A stretch of DNA of 64,000 nt from the NCBI GenBank assembly GCA_937893675.1, contig CALBGI010000075.1, forward strand, positions 1-64,000, in the 5' to 3' direction. Below, in pieces: positions 16,415 to 25,075 of the stretch (its first letter is position 1; each line of letters opens with the position of its first letter). This DNA comes from an uncultured Blautia sp. Lineage in GTDB: Bacteria; Bacillota; Clostridia; Lachnospirales; Lachnospiraceae. A model generated the notes under the pieces. The model saw only the letters and a program-made list of their open reading frames with translations, was not told where the DNA came from and made no database searches. Made by a program: the position numbers and the translations under genes.

Positions 16415-19400
16415 TTACTCCACACTTTTCAGCGATTCTACCATATCGATCTTTTTCAGCTTAAAATGCATGAAAAAGTTCACGACCGCCGCAAAGCCCA
16501 CGGTAAAGAGTCCGCTGTACAAAAAGCTCATGGCTTTGATGTTTCTTCCGAACATCACCGCGTCCACCTCCACGGTAACAATGACGTAGCGGTGCAGGAA
16601 AATGCCAAAAATACCGCCGGCCAGCACCCCGATCAGGGTGAGCAGCACATTTTCCCGGAACACGTAGGCCGAAACCTCTTTGTCGTAAAAGCCCAGAACC
16701 TTCAACGTTGCCAGCTCTCTCTGCCGTTCCGTGATATTAATGTTGTTGAGATTATAAAGCACCACAAAGGCCAGCATTCCTGCAGAAACAATAAGCACTA
16801 TAATGACCATGCCAAGAGAGTTCAGCATTCTTTCTATCTGCTCTGCAATGCTGCTGGTGTAACTGATGCTCAGGGCTGCCGGATATTTCAGGATTTCGTT
16901 TCCTATGCTCTGGATCTCATCCTTGTATTCTTCCTTCACCGTAAACACCGTTGTGGTATATTCCGGCTTTTCCCCAAAGGTCTTTTCGTATACCTTGGGT
17001 GTCATATAAATATAGTGTGCCATATAGTTTTCTGTTATGGATGCGATCTTCACCTTATATTCCTTGTTGTCCCGGACGATCGTCAGCTCATCTCCCACGG
17101 ACAGTCCTGTGAGGCTTGCCGTTTTTTCACTCACAGCCGCACCCTCATCTGTCAGAGAAAACGGCTCCTTTGTTCTGCGGTCCTGCAGGGTAACATCCTT
17201 GCTGAAATTCTCCAGCTCTTCCGGCACATACACATAGGCACTGATGCTGGACCGTTCCCGGGGAACGCTGTAGCTGGAAAGCTGCACATGGGTATAGTGA
17301 TCCAACTTTTCGTTTCCCTCCAGAAATTCCTCCAGCGCCTTTTGCTCCTGCTGCGTCGCATCCTCGTCGCCGATAATGGCCGCGTCATAGTGCTGCAGCT
17401 CTTCATACTGACGGACTCCGATGTCCATAATGGAATCCTTGATCCCATATCCCACCAGCATCAGAGCCATGCTTCCCGCAATTCCGAAAATCGTCATAAG
17501 AAGACGTTTTTTATAGCGGAAAAGATTCCGCAGGGTGGATTTCCAGGTAAAGCTCAAATGTCTCCACACAATCCCCACCCGTTCCAGAAGGATCCGTTTG
17601 CCTTCCTTGGGCGCGGGCGGCCGCATCAGAGAAGCCGGCGTCTCCGCCAGAGCCTTTGCACAGGAGAATATCGTTGCTCCTATGGTGCAGATAACCGCCG
17701 CTACAGATGCGATCAGCGCGAAGCGCCATTTATACTGGATATGCAGCGTGCTCGCCATATTGTGATACATCAGGCCGTAGGCTTTGATGATAATGTACGG
17801 AAGGATCTTCTGCCCGATGGCAACGCCCAGAACACTTCCTCCCATGGTTGCCAGAAACGCATAATTGAGATATTTGGAGGCAATGGCATACTTTCCATAG
17901 CCCAGCGCTTTCAACGTTCCAATCTGTGTTCTCTGCTCCTCCACCATCCGCGTCATGGTGGTAAGACTCACCAAGGCCGCTACCAGGAAAAAGATGACCG
18001 GGAATACCTGGCCGATGTTGCGGATACGGTCCGCATTGTCTCCGTAGTCCGAATACTCCGGCAAATCGTGGCGGTCACTCACAATCCATTCCGGTTTCTT
18101 GAGTTCTTCTATCTCCCGCTGGGCATCCGCAAGCTCTGTTTCCGCTTCCGCAAATTCCGTCTCCGCTTCCTTCTTGGCGTCGGCATATTCCTTTTTGCCG
18201 TTGGCAAGCTCTGTTTCGCCGTTGGCAAGCTCCTTTTTCGCGTCGGCAAGCTTCTGCTCGTTCTCTGCGATCTCGGCTTCCCCGTTTATCAGTTCCTGCT
18301 CGCTTGCTGCAATCTGTGCTTCCCCATCTGCCAGTTCCTGTTCCCCTGCCGCGATCTGGCCCCAGGCTGCGCTGATCTCAGCCGCATTGGCATCGATTTC
18401 CGCCTGCCCGGCATACAGCGTGTTTTTCGCCTCGTCAAGCTGTGCCTGTCCGGCGTTTAACTGCTCCTCACTTGCCAGAAGCTCTTCCTGCACCGGAACA
18501 AGCTCTGCCGCCTGCTGTTCCAGCTGCGCCCGTCCCTGATCGATCTGCTCCTGGGTCTGTGGGAAAGCCGCCTCCTGTGCAAGAATGCTCTGCTCCTGCG
18601 TGTTTAACTCAGCAAGACCTGCGTCGATCTGGACAATGCTTCCCTCAAGCTGGCTTCTGGCAGCTGCCAGCTGCGCCTTTGTCTCTTCCAGCATGGCCGC
18701 CTGGTTTTCCACTTCCGCCTGACTGGTAGCTGCGGTTTCCTCCGCCTGGACAGTCTCTGCGGTTTTTGCCTCTATCTCTTCCGGCGCAGCAGTCTCTGAA
18801 TTCTGAAGCGCCTCAAGCTCTGCCCGCAATGCCTGTGCCTGCGCCGTCAGCTCGTCGGCCTTTGTCCTGGCGGCCGCGAGGGCTTCCTCCTGGGACGGGA
18901 TCTGCGCTTCTTGGGCCTCCACCTCCGAAAGCCCGGCCGCGCACTGCTCCCTCTGCGCGTTCAGCTCCTGCCTTTTCGCTGCAATCTGCTCTTTGCCCGC
19001 TGCCGCCGCTGCGATTCCCGCATCCAGCTCCGCCTGACTCTGATCCAACGTTGCTCTGGCCGCCTCAATCTGCGCCAGCCCCGCATTCATCTGTTCCTTT
19101 CCGGCTGCGAGCTGTGCCCTTCCTGCATCCAGCTGTTCCTGCTGTACATTCACCTCATTCCAGCCCGCGTCAACCTCTGTCTGTGCGCTGTCCAGCTGAT
19201 TCTGCCCGTCGATGGCCTGGGCTCTGGCGCTTTCCAGCTCTGCATAGCCATTTGAGAGCTCCTGCTTCGCGCTTTCCAGCTGCGCCCATCCGTCTGCAAC
19301 CGTCGCCTTTGCATCTGTGAGCTTTTGGACGCCGTCATCATACTCTGCCTTGCCGTCTGCGAGCTCTTTTTCCCCGTCCGCCAGTTCTTTTTCTGCATCC

Positions 19401-20233
19401 GCAAGCTCTGCAAGCGCCTCTGCCTTGCCTTCCTCATATTCCTTTTTTGCATCGGCAAGCTCTGCTTCTGCTTCGCCCCGGATCTCTTCATAGCGTGCCT
19501 GACACTGAATCTCCTCAATGCCCTCCACCTGACCGGTAACCTTGTCAATGAGATTGTCATATCCGTCCGTATAACTTACAAGATCCTGCGCGCCCCTGGC
19601 CTTAAGATAAATCTGAGTATAAACCTCCTGCTCAAAGTCCTCCGGCATAACATAAGCGAACCCGCTGATCTCACCGGTTCCAAGCGTTGTGTTTCCTCTG
19701 CTGAAGGATATGTAAAGAGGAGCGGTTCCGATTCCTACAATGGTATATTCCTCCACCTGCAAAAGCTCGCTGCCCTCTTCCTGTGTAAATCGTATCCTGT
19801 CACCCAGCTGATATTTGTGCGTTTGCGCATAGGTTCTGTCCAGAAAAAGCTCACCGCTTTTTTCCGGAAGACGTCCCTCTGACACGGTAAGCTGATTTAC
19901 CTTCTTATTCAGGGATTCGATGTGAAGTACCTTACTGGATTCCGTCTCCCCGCACACCACGTCCGTGGAAAAAGCCCCCTCCGCATAGACAACTCCTTTT
20001 AGTTCTGTCAGAGCTTCCACGTCTTTATCCGTAAGTCCCATGGTGCTCATGACCTTCATATCCATCAACTGGGTCTCATCAAAATAAGCGTCCCCGGAAT
20101 GGCGCATGTCAGGAGAAGCCGCCTGGATTCCTGAAAAAAAGGCAACCCCCAGCGCCACAATAAAGAAAATAGAAATAAACCGGGCCTTATTCTTGCGAAT
20201 TTCCATAAAAAAATCTTTCCGTATTGCTTTCAT
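16415..20233 (-). CDS. FtsX/MacB-type ABC transporter permease with a very long coiled-coil domain
   Basis: 1272 residues. One N-terminal membrane segment (about 17-37) is followed by a MacB-like extracellular domain (40-245). Then comes an extremely long Ala/Glu/Asp/Gly coiled coil (about 248-711) built from repeats such as ELADGEKELADG. The first FtsX membrane block follows (about 738-865), a second membrane segment and extracellular domain begin near 895, and a final FtsX block lies at about 1145-1245 with ITERQRELATLKVLGF. The partner ATPase gene is 9 bases upstream. The coiled coil is predicted to project outside the cell. Substrate unknown; such pairs export lipids, peptides or transmit force to envelope enzymes. 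Confidence 0.92.
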   Translation of the reverse strand: MKAIRKDFFMEIRKNKARFISIFFIVALGVAFFSGIQAASPDMRHSGDAYFDETQLMDMKVMSTMGLTDKDVEALTELKGVVYAEGAFSTDVVCGETESSKVLHIESLNKKVNQLTVSEGRLPEKSGELFLDRTYAQTHKYQLGDRIRFTQEEGSELLQVEEYTIVGIGTAPLYISFSRGNTTLGTGEISGFAYVMPEDFEQEVYTQIYLKARGAQDLVSYTDGYDNLIDKVTGQVEGIEEIQCQARYEEIRGEAEAELADAKKEYEEGKAEALAELADAEKELADGEKELADGKAEYDDGVQKLTDAKATVADGWAQLESAKQELSNGYAELESARAQAIDGQNQLDSAQTEVDAGWNEVNVQQEQLDAGRAQLAAGKEQMNAGLAQIEAARATLDQSQAELDAGIAAAAAGKEQIAAKRQELNAQREQCAAGLSEVEAQEAQIPSQEEALAAARTKADELTAQAQALRAELEALQNSETAAPEEIEAKTAETVQAEETAATSQAEVENQAAMLEETKAQLAAARSQLEGSIVQIDAGLAELNTQEQSILAQEAAFPQTQEQIDQGRAQLEQQAAELVPVQEELLASEEQLNAGQAQLDEAKNTLYAGQAEIDANAAEISAAWGQIAAGEQELADGEAQIAASEQELINGEAEIAENEQKLADAKKELANGETELANGKKEYADAKKEAETEFAEAETELADAQREIEELKKPEWIVSDRHDLPEYSDYGDNADRIRNIGQVFPVIFFLVAALVSLTTMTRMVEEQRTQIGTLKALGYGKYAIASKYLNYAFLATMGGSVLGVAIGQKILPYIIIKAYGLMYHNMASTLHIQYKWRFALIASVAAVICTIGATIFSCAKALAETPASLMRPPAPKEGKRILLERVGIVWRHLSFTWKSTLRNLFRYKKRLLMTIFGIAGSMALMLVGYGIKDSIMDIGVRQYEELQHYDAAIIGDEDATQQEQKALEEFLEGNEKLDHYTHVQLSSYSVPRERSSISAYVYVPEELENFSKDVTLQDRRTKEPFSLTDEGAAVSEKTASLTGLSVGDELTIVRDNKEYKVKIASITENYMAHYIYMTPKVYEKTFGEKPEYTTTVFTVKEEYKDEIQSIGNEILKYPAALSISYTSSIAEQIERMLNSLGMVIIVLIVSAGMLAFVVLYNLNNINITERQRELATLKVLGFYDKEVSAYVFRENVLLTLIGVLAGGIFGIFLHRYVIVTVEVDAVMFGRNIKAMSFLYSGLFTVGFAAVVNFFMHFKLKKIDMVESLKSVE

Positions 20234-20242
20234 CCGATTCTC

Positions 20243-20959
20243 CTACCACTCGATCTCTTCTACAGGTGTTGGGGTTTCATTCTGCGTCATTCTGGAAACC
20301 TTGCCGTTTTTAATTTTTATCACACGGTCTGCCATAGGCGTCAGCGCTGAATTGTGCGTGATGACAATGACCGTCATCCCTCTCTGCCTGCACATATCCT
20401 GCAAAAGCTTGAGTATTGCCTTTCCGGTCTGATAATCCAGCGCGCCCGTAGGCTCATCGCACAAAAGAAGCTTGGGATTCTTCGCCAAAGCTCTTGCAAT
20501 GGACACTCTCTGCTGCTCACCGCCGGAAAGCTGCGCCGGAAAATTGTGAAGGCGTTCTTTCAGCCCCACCTCCTCCAGCACTTCCCTGGCATCCAGCGGA
20601 TTCCTGCAGATCTGCATCGCCAGCTCCACATTCTCCAGCGCCGTCAGGTTCGGAACCAGATTGTAAAACTGAAACACAAATCCGATGTCGTCTCTCCGGT
20701 AAGCAGTGAGCTGCTTGCTGTTGTATTTTGCCACATTTCTGCCATCCACCCAGACCTTGCCGCTGGTAGCTGTATCCATGCCTCCCAGGATGTTGAGCAC
20801 TGTGGTTTTTCCGGCGCCGCTCGGCCCTACGATCACCACAAACTCGCCCTCCCCTATCTGGAAGCTGATTTCATCCACCGCCACGATCGGCATTTCCTTG
20901 GTCCCGTATATTTTTGAAACGTTTTCAAGTTTTACATAATCTTCTCTGTACTCTCCCAT
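20243..20959 (-). CDS. ABC transporter ATP-binding protein (MacB/LolD/FtsE type)
   Basis: 238 residues from ATG 20959, chosen because AGGAGCGGCCT lies just before it; the frame is open to 21031. Walker A GPSGAGKTT, Q-loop FVFQFYNLVP, signature LSGGEQQRVSIARAL, Walker B LLLCDEPTGALD and switch VITHN are all intact. The GALD/QQRV set is typical of the ATPases that pair with FtsX-like permeases, and such a permease follows directly. A promoter lies at 21037-21065. Confidence 0.96.
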   Translation of the reverse strand: MGEYREDYVKLENVSKIYGTKEMPIVAVDEISFQIGEGEFVVIVGPSGAGKTTVLNILGGMDTATSGKVWVDGRNVAKYNSKQLTAYRRDDIGFVFQFYNLVPNLTALENVELAMQICRNPLDAREVLEEVGLKERLHNFPAQLSGGEQQRVSIARALAKNPKLLLCDEPTGALDYQTGKAILKLLQDMCRQRGMTVIVITHNSALTPMADRVIKIKNGKVSRMTQNETPTPVEEIEW

Positions 20960-21036
20960 AGGCCGCTCCTGTCTGCTGTATATCAGCGGGCTGACGCCCG
21001 CTTTGCTTGGTCTTCTGCTGCATATTTTCATATGTT

Positions 21037-21065
21037 AGTATAGCATTGCGCTTATTTTTCTTCAA
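21037..21065 (-). promoter_or_regulatory. Sigma-A promoter of the ABC exporter operon
   Basis: TTGAAG (21060-21065) and TATACT (21037-21042) on the minus strand, 17 bases apart. Confidence 0.65.
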
Positions 21066-21094
21066 TCACCAACACAAGCTTTGCCAAAAAGTTT

Positions 21095-21130
21095 TGCAGA
21101 CAAAACAAAGAACCCTGCACTGCAGGATTC
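21095..21130 (-). terminator. Terminator after the XRE regulator gene
   Basis: On the minus strand GAATCCTGC and GCAGGGTTC pair (21110-21130, one G-T pair) and are followed by the T-rich TTTGTTTTGTC. Confidence 0.7.
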
Positions 21131-21135
21131 TCCGC

Positions 21136-21339
21136 CTAGCTCTCTTCCGTAAAATAAAACAATTCCTCCACTGTTGTTTCAAATATTTTTGCAATGTCCA
21201 TTGCCAGCTTCAGAGAAGGATTATACTTCCCGTTTTCCAGATTTCCGATGGTCTCTCTTCGCACATTGACCAGATATGCCAAGTCGCTCTGGCTCATGTG
21301 ATATCTTGCCCGATATTCCTTTAACCTTGTATGAAGCAT
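21136..21339 (-). CDS. Small XRE-family transcriptional regulator
   Basis: 67 residues, almost entirely a Cro/CI helix-turn-helix: SQSDLAYLVNVRRETIGNLENGKYNPSLKLAMDIAKIF. No ligand domain. Start behind GAGGTGAGAAG, 4 bases after the DUF3796-like membrane gene, so the two are one operon. The palindrome over the operon's -10 box (21878-21895) is the likely target, giving negative autoregulation. Confidence 0.92.
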   Translation of the reverse strand: MLHTRLKEYRARYHMSQSDLAYLVNVRRETIGNLENGKYNPSLKLAMDIAKIFETTVEELFYFTEES

Positions 21340-21343
21340 CTTC

Positions 21344-21835
21344 TCACCTCATTTCCTGGCCCTGCTCCAGCTCCTCCAGCAGTTTCTTTTCCTTTCGCCG
21401 AAAGCGGAGCATACTGATGGAAAAAACCAGAATCATCAATATCAGACTGAGAATAATCAGCATAAAGCTCAGCATGTACTGTTCCAGGGTAAAAGCACCT
21501 ACGGTCGCCAGATTCCCCTGGATGGATATTCCCACATATTCCTGCCCCATCCCAATTGTCATCCCGCGGATAAACAATATAAACATTCCTCCTGCAATCA
21601 CTGCAAAAGCACTCCAGAAGCTCCGCGTGCTCGCCCTGCGCACATTCTCCCAAAACAGTTCATCTGCCTTCATATTCTTATAGGAAAAGAAGGTAAAAAA
21701 CAGCAAAAACGGGATGAACACCGGTACAAAAAAGATTCCCAGGATTCCTAAAACTCCCAGCCAGCCAAGGTACGATAAGGGGTTCGATGGAAACAGCCTT
21801 TTCAGCATACTTCTAAAATTTTTTTCTCCCTTCAT
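21344..21835 (-). CDS. DUF3796-like integral membrane protein
   Basis: 163 residues with an N-terminal NPLSYLGWLGVLGILG motif and four hydrophobic segments (about 23-50, 70-90 and 115-140 are the clearest), ending in a charged tail (RRKEKKLLEELEQGQ). Small membrane proteins of this kind are often paired with XRE regulators in Firmicutes, as here. Function unknown. It begins behind AGAAGGAGGGA. Confidence 0.8.
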   Translation of the reverse strand: MKGEKNFRSMLKRLFPSNPLSYLGWLGVLGILGIFFVPVFIPFLLFFTFFSYKNMKADELFWENVRRASTRSFWSAFAVIAGGMFILFIRGMTIGMGQEYVGISIQGNLATVGAFTLEQYMLSFMLIILSLILMILVFSISMLRFRRKEKKLLEELEQGQEMR

Positions 21836-21877
21836 AAAAAAATCCCTCCTTCTGTTTGTGCGAAATACTTATCTTGT

Positions 21878-21913
21878 TGTGATAAATATATCACATCGTC
21901 AAAAGGAAGTCAA
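21878..21913 (-). promoter_or_regulatory. Promoter of the DUF3796-XRE operon with operator on the -10 box
   Basis: TTGACT (21908-21913) and TATATT (21885-21890) on the minus strand are 17 bases apart. The 7-4-7 palindrome TGTGATA-N4-TATCACA (21878-21895) covers the -10 box, a repressor position. The rest of the 314-base gap 21836-22149 holds this promoter and the divergent plus-strand promoter with its operators. Confidence 0.7.
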
Positions 21914-22008
21914 TCCTTTCGTCACACCTCAGGTGCGGCAATTCCAACAAAAACAGAGGACCAATTTTATTCATACCTTACAAAATTCACTTTTTCATCT
22001 GTTTCCTC

Positions 22009-22037
22009 TTGTATTTTTTTCATAAATCGAGTATAAA
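22009..22037 (+). promoter_or_regulatory. Promoter of the binding protein-deacetylase-esterase operon
   Basis: TTGTAT (22009-22014) and TATAAA (22032-22037) with a 17-base spacer, upstream of both operator-like palindromes. Confidence 0.5.
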
Positions 22038-22052
22038 TAAATTACAAGTTTT

Positions 22053-22064
22053 GGGAATGTTCCC
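22053..22064. promoter_or_regulatory. LacI-type operator candidate, copy 1
   Basis: GGGAATGTTCCC, near-perfect palindrome placed about 15 bases after the -10 box. It differs by one base from the perfect centre AACGTT of copy 2 at 22117. Confidence 0.55.
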
Positions 22065-22115
22065 ATTTCAATTTTTAATATGGCCTGAATAAAAATTATA
22101 TTTTTTATTTCATTT

Positions 22116-22128
22116 TGGGAACGTTCCT
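22116..22128. promoter_or_regulatory. LacI-type operator candidate, copy 2
   Basis: TGGGAACGTTCCT, with a central CG as in LacI-family operators, 64 bases downstream of copy 1 and just before the ribosome site AAAGGAGG of the binding-protein gene. Confidence 0.55.
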
Positions 22129-22149
22129 TTTTTCAAAGGAGGACTTAAT

Positions 22150-23187
22150 ATGAAGAAAAAAGCAATCGCAACTCTGCTGAGTACAGCACTCGCCGCCTCT
22201 GCTGTCTGTGGTTTCACTGTAACAGCAAATGCCGCTGACTACTCAGACAAAACCTTTTCCATCATTATCCGCAATGCAGGCAATCCCTACGCGGAAAAAG
22301 AAGCTGCCGGATTCCAGGAAGTCATTGAGGCTGCTGGCGCAAAATGTATTGTCAAAGCCCCGGAGACCGCCACAGCAGACAAACAGATTCCTCTGATCCA
22401 GTCTTTGATTTCCCAGGAAGTTGACTGTATTGCCATTGCCAGCAACGACGTCAGCGCTCTGACTGCCGCTCTGCAGGATGCCATGGATGAAGGGATCAAA
22501 GTATTGGCTCTGGACTCCAACGTTATCCCGGAAGCACGTCAGACTTTTGTAAATCAGGCCGGCGTTCAGGAGATTGGTCAGGCACTGGCAGACGCCGTTC
22601 TCGACATTTCCGGCGGGGAAGGACAGTATGCGATTCTTTCTGCAAGCAGCCAGTCTGCCAACCAGAATTCCTGGATTGAGGCAATGAAGACCGTTATGGA
22701 GGATGAAAAATATTCTGGTCTGGAGCTGGTGGAAGTTGCCTACGGTGATGATGAACCGCAGAAATCCACAGATCAGACACAGGCTCTTCTTGCCAAATAT
22801 CCGGATTTGAAGGTAATCTGCTCTCCTACCACAGTCGGCATCTCAGCGGCTGCAAAAGTGCTGCAGGACAATAAATCCGAAGTGAAGCTTACCGGACTTG
22901 GACTTCCTTCTGAAATGTCCGCATATATCGGAGACGATGCAGAGCATCCCTGTCCTTACATGTTTCTCTGGAATCCGGAAGATGTAGGACGCCTGTCTGC
23001 GTACACTGCAATGGCGTTGGTGGACGGAACCATCACCGGTGAAGTCGGAGAAACCTTTGAAGCAGGAGAAATGGAAAACAGCCCATACACTATCACAGAA
23101 TGTGAGGACGGCGGCTCCGAAATCATTCTTGGGCCTCCCTTCCGTTTCGATTCTTCCAATATTGATGAGTGGAAAGATATTTATTAA
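22150..23187 (+). CDS. Sugar-binding protein, RhaS/autoinducer-2-binding type, without transporter genes
   Basis: 345 residues: signal peptide (MKKKAIATLLSTALAASAVC... to about residue 28, ending ANAAD) and a type I periplasmic-binding fold, with IIIRNAGNPYAEKEAAGF, IAIASNDVSALTAALQDAMDEGIKVLALDSN and a Trp-Asn-Pro-Glu motif near 275. Cys20 lies in the signal but without a good lipobox. It opens a three-gene plus-strand operon that contains no ATPase or permease. It may serve a transporter encoded elsewhere, or act as a sensor subunit. The two LacI-like palindromes upstream suggest sugar-dependent repression. Confidence 0.9.
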   Translation: MKKKAIATLLSTALAASAVCGFTVTANAADYSDKTFSIIIRNAGNPYAEKEAAGFQEVIEAAGAKCIVKAPETATADKQIPLIQSLISQEVDCIAIASNDVSALTAALQDAMDEGIKVLALDSNVIPEARQTFVNQAGVQEIGQALADAVLDISGGEGQYAILSASSQSANQNSWIEAMKTVMEDEKYSGLELVEVAYGDDEPQKSTDQTQALLAKYPDLKVICSPTTVGISAAAKVLQDNKSEVKLTGLGLPSEMSAYIGDDAEHPCPYMFLWNPEDVGRLSAYTAMALVDGTITGEVGETFEAGEMENSPYTITECEDGGSEIILGPPFRFDSSNIDEWKDIY

Positions 23188-23208
23188 TCCTAAAAGAAGG
23201 CTTTTTAT

Positions 23209-24090
23209 ATGCTAAGATTACGAGAAGATATTCCTCTTTTTCCTCAGGGAAGAAAAAAAGCTTTTACTTTGAGCTCTGACGACGGTGTAACACAGGACGG
23301 ACGGCTTATCTCTCTTATGAAAGCCTACGGCATCAAAGGAACTTTTTTCCTTAATTCCGGTCTTATGGGCGAGCGCGACTGGCTCGTCCAACCCGGAATC
23401 AATGCCAGCCATTACAAATACCGTTCCGAAGAAATCACAGAAATCTATGATGGTTTTGAAATTGCGGTCCACACCATGACCCATCCGGATCTTACGCGTA
23501 TTCCAACTGCCATGGCAGCCTGGGAAATCTCAGAAAATAAACAGCATCTGGAATCCCTGGTAAAACACCCGGTGCAGGGCATGTCCTATCCCTTTGGAAC
23601 TTACAATGACGAAGTAACCAACACTGCAAAAATCTGCGGTATTGCTTATTCACGCACAGTCAACACCACCGGCGCTTTTTCTCTGCCTGACAATTTTCTG
23701 GTCTGGAATCCAACCTGCCACTACTGCGACAGCCAACGGACGGAACTTGCGCAAAAATTTCTCAAGCCGGTAACCGCAAAAGAATATCAAGCCCCGCTTC
23801 TTTATTACGTATGGGGACACGCCTATCAGCTGGATGCTTATCAGGATTGGGAATCCATGGAGAAATTTTTTTCTCTTATTGGCGGACACGAAGAAATATG
23901 GTATGCTGACAATATAGAAATCTGTAATTACATGCAGGCCGTAAACAGCTTGATCTATTCTTCCTGCGGTACTTACATTGCAAATCCTTCCAGTCTGGAT
24001 GTGTGGATGCAGATCGATAAAAAAACCTACCTCATTCCCAGCGGAAAAACCATTTCTGTAGACTGGAAGCATCTGGATGATTCCATATAA
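23209..24090 (+). CDS. Polysaccharide deacetylase (NodB homology domain)
   Basis: 293 residues, no signal peptide, so predicted cytoplasmic. NodB motif 1 is LSSDDGV (residues 22-28, catalytic Asp pair), motif 2 is VHTMTHPDL (zinc His-x3-His, about 86-94), and motif 3 is SYPFGTYND (about 126-134). The C-terminal part (YVWGHAYQLD) resembles the motif with the second catalytic His. It probably removes acetyl or formyl groups from an imported sugar rather than from the cell wall, since the next gene is an acetyl-esterase-like hydrolase. 21 bases after the binding-protein gene. Confidence 0.88.
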   Translation: MLRLREDIPLFPQGRKKAFTLSSDDGVTQDGRLISLMKAYGIKGTFFLNSGLMGERDWLVQPGINASHYKYRSEEITEIYDGFEIAVHTMTHPDLTRIPTAMAAWEISENKQHLESLVKHPVQGMSYPFGTYNDEVTNTAKICGIAYSRTVNTTGAFSLPDNFLVWNPTCHYCDSQRTELAQKFLKPVTAKEYQAPLLYYVWGHAYQLDAYQDWESMEKFFSLIGGHEEIWYADNIEICNYMQAVNSLIYSSCGTYIANPSSLDVWMQIDKKTYLIPSGKTISVDWKHLDDSI

Positions 24091-24105
24091 ACTGACATGT
24101 GAGGA

Positions 24106-25032
24106 ATGAAAATTTTGAAAAAGAACTATTACTCGCCAAAAACCATTCAAAAGGAGCAGGCACGTCAGCAAAGGCGGGCCTGCCGTCCACATTTATACGG
24201 AAAAAGAATTTCTTTTAAGGGACGCAATGGACAGCACATCAGCGCTCTGGTTTATAACGAGCGCAATCAGCATCCCGGCTATGTTATTGTGGAAGTACAC
24301 GGCGGCGGTTTTATGTATAATTCAGCGGCCGATGACGATGACTTCTGTCATCACATCCACCAAAAGCTCGGTATTCCTGTAATTTCCTGTGATTACCGGC
24401 TTTCTCCACAGTATCCGTTCCCAGTCGGACTTTTCGATGTTTATGACTGCGTCTGCCATGCTTTAAAGCTCACAGCGCTCAAAGCTCAGCCGGATAAAAT
24501 CATTCTCTGGGGGCACAGCGCCGGTGCAAATCTTGCTGCCGGTACCGCATATCTTGCAACCCGGAACACGGATTTTTCTCCCTGCATGCAGATACTGGAT
24601 TATCCGTATATGGATCCTTACCGTGAAGCTTCGAAACGTGCACCCATCAAATACTCTGTTTCCGGTAAATTGATGGATACGTTTGCCTATTATTACACGA
24701 AAGAGCATCGTACTCTGAAAAATATCCTCATTTCACCGATTCTCTTTCCCGCTGAAAGCTTTGCTGCAATGCCCAAAACTTTTCTGCTTCTATGCGGGCG
24801 CGACAATCTGAATGAGGGCGGCAAAGCCTACGGAAAGCTTCTCCGAAAAGCCGGTATTCCCGTACAGTTCTATTACGTAAAAGAAGCGCTTCATGGTTTT
24901 ATTGAAAATCATTATAATTATCCTTATATTTCACTTCTGACCAAACTGCAGATTACCAAAAAACAGCATACTCTTGCAGAACAGTCTGTCAAAGAAATTT
25001 GTCGTTGGATAAAAAGAGAGACAACGGAATAG
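24106..25032 (+). CDS. Alpha/beta hydrolase (acetyl esterase/lipase type)
   Basis: 308 residues of the hormone-sensitive-lipase-like family. The oxyanion motif is VHGGGFMYNS (about 65-74), the nucleophile elbow WGHSAGANLA (about 130-139), the catalytic Asp lies in CGRDNLNEGG and the His in ALHGF. No signal peptide. GAGGA abuts the ATG, so a TTG 9 bases further in (24115) is also a plausible start. Together with the deacetylase it points to deacylation of an esterified glycan or glycoside. The 3' end overlaps the terminator shared with cdd. Confidence 0.88.
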   Translation: MKILKKNYYSPKTIQKEQARQQRRACRPHLYGKRISFKGRNGQHISALVYNERNQHPGYVIVEVHGGGFMYNSAADDDDFCHHIHQKLGIPVISCDYRLSPQYPFPVGLFDVYDCVCHALKLTALKAQPDKIILWGHSAGANLAAGTAYLATRNTDFSPCMQILDYPYMDPYREASKRAPIKYSVSGKLMDTFAYYYTKEHRTLKNILISPILFPAESFAAMPKTFLLLCGRDNLNEGGKAYGKLLRKAGIPVQFYYVKEALHGFIENHYNYPYISLLTKLQITKKQHTLAEQSVKEICRWIKRETTE

Positions 25033-25050
25033 GCACTCCGTTGTCTCTCT
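25011..25050. terminator. Bidirectional terminator between esterase and cdd
   Basis: A perfect 14-bp stem (AGAGAGACAACGGA at 25015-25028 with TCCGTTGTCTCTCT at 25037-25050) with an 8-base loop. Five T follow on the minus strand, so it mainly ends the deoB-cdd transcript; it overlaps the end of the plus-strand esterase gene. Confidence 0.85.
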
Positions 25051-25075
25051 CATTCTCAGATTTACTTATATAGAG

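Noticed and set aside
16385..18460. A 691-codon plus-strand open frame opposite the coiled-coil permease
   Set aside because: It mirrors the repetitive Ala/Glu/Asp-coding strand; no ribosome site at its start and no recognisable protein.
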